Source: Ascidia mentula (Eukaryota; Chordata; Ascidiacea; Phlebobranchia; Ascidiidae). From it: 64,000 bases of DNA. A model generated the notes under the pieces. That model saw nothing but the letters and a program-made list of their open reading frames with translations, had not been told where the DNA came from and searched no databases. Location of the stretch: positions 10,785,001 through 10,849,000 of the forward strand of contig OX387197.1 in NCBI GenBank assembly GCA_947561715.1. Reading direction: 5' to 3'. Made by a program: the position numbers and the translations under genes. Position 1 is the stretch's first letter, and each line of letters starts with the position of its first letter. Below are positions 61,286-64,000 of the stretch, piece by piece.

Positions 61286-61340
61286 CAACTTTTGCTTCGC
61301 GAAGTTTTGGAATATCATTGAACACTGCGTAATTCTTAGT
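61286..61340 (-). pseudogene. Decayed duplicate of exon 1 of the unrecognised gene
   Basis: ttttgcttcgcgaagttttgg and atcattgaacactgcgtaattctt match 61027-61080 (ttttgcttcgagaagttctgg, gtcattgagcactgcatgatctt). The start codon is lost (ACG in place of ATG), so it is not a second start. Confidence 0.55.
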
Positions 61341-62366
61341 ATGGGGGCGCGTGCAGATGCGGCTCTATATCATACCACCCCACAAAACCAAAGTATATGT
61401 CTTTGCCAATTATGCAAAATTTATTGTGACACTTCACTATTATCTATTTAGCTATTATCGAACATTATTGTGACATCCATTTGACAAATTCCCAATGCCA
61501 CAAAGCAGCAACGAAACCACGACAAAATAAATAACATCATTACGAAGAAATATTGTACAATTTTGAAGAAACTGTGCCCTGACAGAGATACGTTATCGAG
61601 GACTTTTTGACATATGCTACGGGAAAAAAGTTTTTTATAGAATCCACACAAAATGACGAAACGAATCTTATTTAAATATGCCGATTTCAACAATTTTCCT
61701 TTATTCTCAATCGCACCAACCCTTTTCAGGCACATTCTCTAAATGCAACTACACCAAGTCAGTACAGTAGCTAAGTAACTGCTCTGTATTAGTTCCCTGT
61801 ACTTGTGATGAAACTGAAAAATATTTCATCGCTGACATATACCCACAAAAACTTTTGGGGGTAACCCCTGGTATTTTTACCTGTGGGATTGTATTAACCA
61901 CACGATTGTCTTCAGGTTCATTGGGCGTGGAGTTATTTCAACGATTGCACCACCGCTCTGTAAAACATTAACTTTTGAGGACACTCGACATGAATAGTTT
62001 GCTCAAGCGAAGTATGTCAAAACATTGGCCACGCATAGGAACCGGTTGGTTTCGCATGAGTCCCTTCTGTTCTTCGATCAAAGTAAAATTATGTCGCTAC
62101 AGCCGAAGTTCTTTTGTCACCATGCATGACAACCGTTAATAAGTTTAAGGTCATACACAGGAGGTTGGATGTATAATTAATTTGTGCATGTTTATTCCTG
62201 AGTCTTCTGACCATCTCGTATCGAACCACAGTCATAGATTTTTCTCACAAATTTAATTACTTTTTCATGGTATGTTTGCGGTCCAATTTCATCCCCAGGT
62301 ATGATATTACTGTTGCTTACTTAATGAGCGGTGTTTTGTTGTATTTATTTTTGAACGTATTAACCC

Positions 62367-63207
62367 TTAAAGTGCATATGACACGGCCATGACAACTTTG
62401 CGTAAAACTAAAGGTACATCTACAACAAACATATATCCAAAGTTGCACGGTTCTGCGTCAACTAAACAATGTAGAAAACTGCACGAAAAGTAACGGCGAC
62501 CAAAAATCGTAAACCTTTTGCGCTGAGGAGAAAAGGACATCACATAAGGCGCTTGCGTCGAAAAAATGCATTGTTTAGATAGGAGAAGGCGCCTTTTTTT
62601 GCAGATATCGAATAGTTTCAAACATAGGAGAATTCACAGATTACGTTACCGTAAAGGTCAGGACAGGGTTTTTCATCACACAAAAATTTGTCATTGTGGC
62701 GTCACGATTCAAAGGCTTATTTGTTCCTAATTAGCGGAAGACCATAGGGTATAGCAGAAACGACATAACTGTGAGTGGACAAAACGACAATGCTAAACTA
62801 ACGGTTTGTCTCTGTCGTATTTTCAAAAGTCCATGTATCACGTTAGCGATCATAAATGCTGTAACAACAAGAACACCCTGTCCCAGTAACTAATTTATTA
62901 TTACACAACTAAATAAGACACAATAGGTCGAACAGCGGCCATCTGTCTTCAGCATAAATTAACATCAAAATCCGTTTATTGCACTTGTTCACTTTTTATC
63001 CCCTGTTTAATGCAATATTATGCTTAAACCAGTCTTGCAATGTTTTCCATTCCTACGCATAAGGGTTGCTGCCAGCACTCGCGCACGACCGAAGCGCCTT
63101 CTATGACGTCACGCAAGAATATCTCGCTTTCGCACGATTTCGTTCGCAGCGGCAAAATTGCGACTTTGATCAGCTGTATCTCAGAAACCAGTCGCTCGTA
63201 TCAACTT
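62367..63207 (+). repeat. Dispersed repeat copy 2 (TTAA-type element)
   Basis: Starts TTAAAGTGCATATGACACG like copy 1; 62690-63207 matches 20242-20775 in reverse. It is flanked by direct repeats of about 45 bases (around 62322-62366 and 63207-63250, both with gttttgttgtatt and ctaaccc/ttaaccc wording). Confidence 0.5.
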
Positions 63208-63607
63208 AATGAGAGAAGTTTTGTTGTATTCAATTTTTAACGTACTAACCCCTAACTATACTTTTTCATCCAGAGGAAAAGAAACAAAACATGTCAATCC
63301 AATTCACCTTCATCCAGGGGATGAGGTTAACGCTTCATTGATTAACGAAAGGCCAAGAAGATGAACGGCTGGCGAGTGTAATAAGCAGTAATTGGTAGCA
63401 CGTTACATCGTTGACCCGGAAACCGAACTGACAGTCAACCAGATTTTTAGACGAAATCGACTGATGATTTTATTTGTACAGAAGAATCGAACACATATCA
63501 ATATTATGTACAACCTTAAATACAAAACAACAAACCACAAGTATTTGCTCCATTCTAAACATTAGCCTTGCTACATGTCAAATAAATAACAAGGTGGAAA
63601 AATAGTA

Positions 63608-64000
63608 TCAAAAATAACCTTCTACATCAAAGTGGGGTCCCTTACCTGGGATTTGTGGAGTCAAATTCGTATTTTGAATGAATTTTGGTTGTTGATCATT
63701 CCTCTTCACAATGCGACAGCATGGCCGCGTGACATATTTTAACATCAAACTGAGAAAAACTTTCGTTTTTTTTCTAAGCTCGCTGCAGTAAAAACACACA
63801 AACAAACAACACGTAAAAAATGTGCACCTGCATAGCATGCAGTAACAATGTGAAGAAAGGGACCGAAATATAAATGACGAATGTAGAATGCGCGTGCACA
63901 ACAATGTACATTTGCCTGCATTTTGTTACCTGGATGCAATGTTGTAGAAGACAGGATTCAAACATTCGCTGATACGAAGACAAATATAAACTGCAATTCG
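63608..64000 (-). CDS. C-terminal part of a class A G-protein-coupled receptor (5' part outside window)
   Basis: Exon 64000-63930 (open to the right) encodes the end of helix 7: RISECLNPVFYNIAS, with the class A NPxxY motif as NPVFY. It ends CCAG|GTAACA in phase 2. The next exon, 63782-63608, starts after tttttactgcag and encodes helix 8 and the cytoplasmic tail: SELRKKTKVFLSLMLKYV, then PCCR, a likely palmitoylation pair. It either reads to a stop at 63608 or splices out at CCCAG|GTAAGG near 63649. Ligand class cannot be judged from this part. Confidence 0.65.

Larger units (their letters stand above)
61072..63607. other. Intergenic region with repeats
   Basis: Holds a decayed copy of exon 1 of the gene to the left (61286-61340), a dispersed repeat (61170-61262) also seen at 40.1 kb, and the TTAA-type repeat (62367-63207). 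A minus-strand AATAAA near 63466-63471 may serve the GPCR gene. Confidence 0.45.

Noticed and set aside
1-64000. CRISPR arrays, operons or prokaryotic gene systems
   Set aside because: Spliced genes throughout, no regularly spaced repeats and no prokaryote-like gene packing.

Overview
The window looks like nuclear DNA from a compact, AT-rich invertebrate chordate genome, most likely a tunicate of the Ciona type. Genes are closely spaced, are split into many short exons with short GT-AG introns, and include metazoan families: KLHL, CARF, GT10 fucosyltransferase, D-aspartate oxidase, EF-hand C1orf87-like, pancreatic-type lipase, TKL-like kinase, TMEM59, mitochondrial NAD kinase and a class A GPCR. 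The species call is inference. All gene models below come from matching splice signals and reading phase by hand. In most of them the exon lengths sum to a multiple of three.

Layout. 0-2.6 kb: last two exons of a single-pass membrane protein (+), convergent with a BTB-kelch gene (2.8-6.0 kb, -). 7.0-8.3 kb: CARF-domain gene (+). 8.84-9.08 kb: possible 79-aa membrane microprotein (-). 9.3-11.2 and 12.3-14.8 kb: two tail-to-tail GT10 fucosyltransferase genes whose last two exons are almost identical while exons 1-3 differ strongly. 15.0-19.3 kb: a fossil BEL/Pao LTR element inserted inside an inverted-repeat element. 21.9-23.5 kb: D-aspartate oxidase (+). 25.9-32.1 kb: a 12-exon EF-hand gene (+). 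35.0-39.7 kb: a 10-exon lipase (-). 41.9-42.4 kb: a decayed duplicate of the kinase gene that lies at 43.3-46.7 kb (+), with a foldback repeat carrying hammerhead-ribozyme-like motifs between them. 48.8-51.5 kb: TMEM59 (+). 53.6-56.3 kb: NADK2 (+). 58.9-61.1 kb: an unrecognised 12-exon gene (-). 63.6-64.0 kb: 3' end of a GPCR gene (-).

The genes do not form an operon or a common pathway; the cluster is ordinary metazoan gene neighbourhood. The most interesting items are the unrecognised 12-exon gene with micro-exons as short as 24 bases, the exon-limited homogenisation of the inverted fucosyltransferase pair, hammerhead-like motifs in a dispersed repeat, an A7 frame break in the kinase gene, two abutting perfect palindromes at 58.2 kb, and introns of 54 and 63 bases that are stop-free and in frame.
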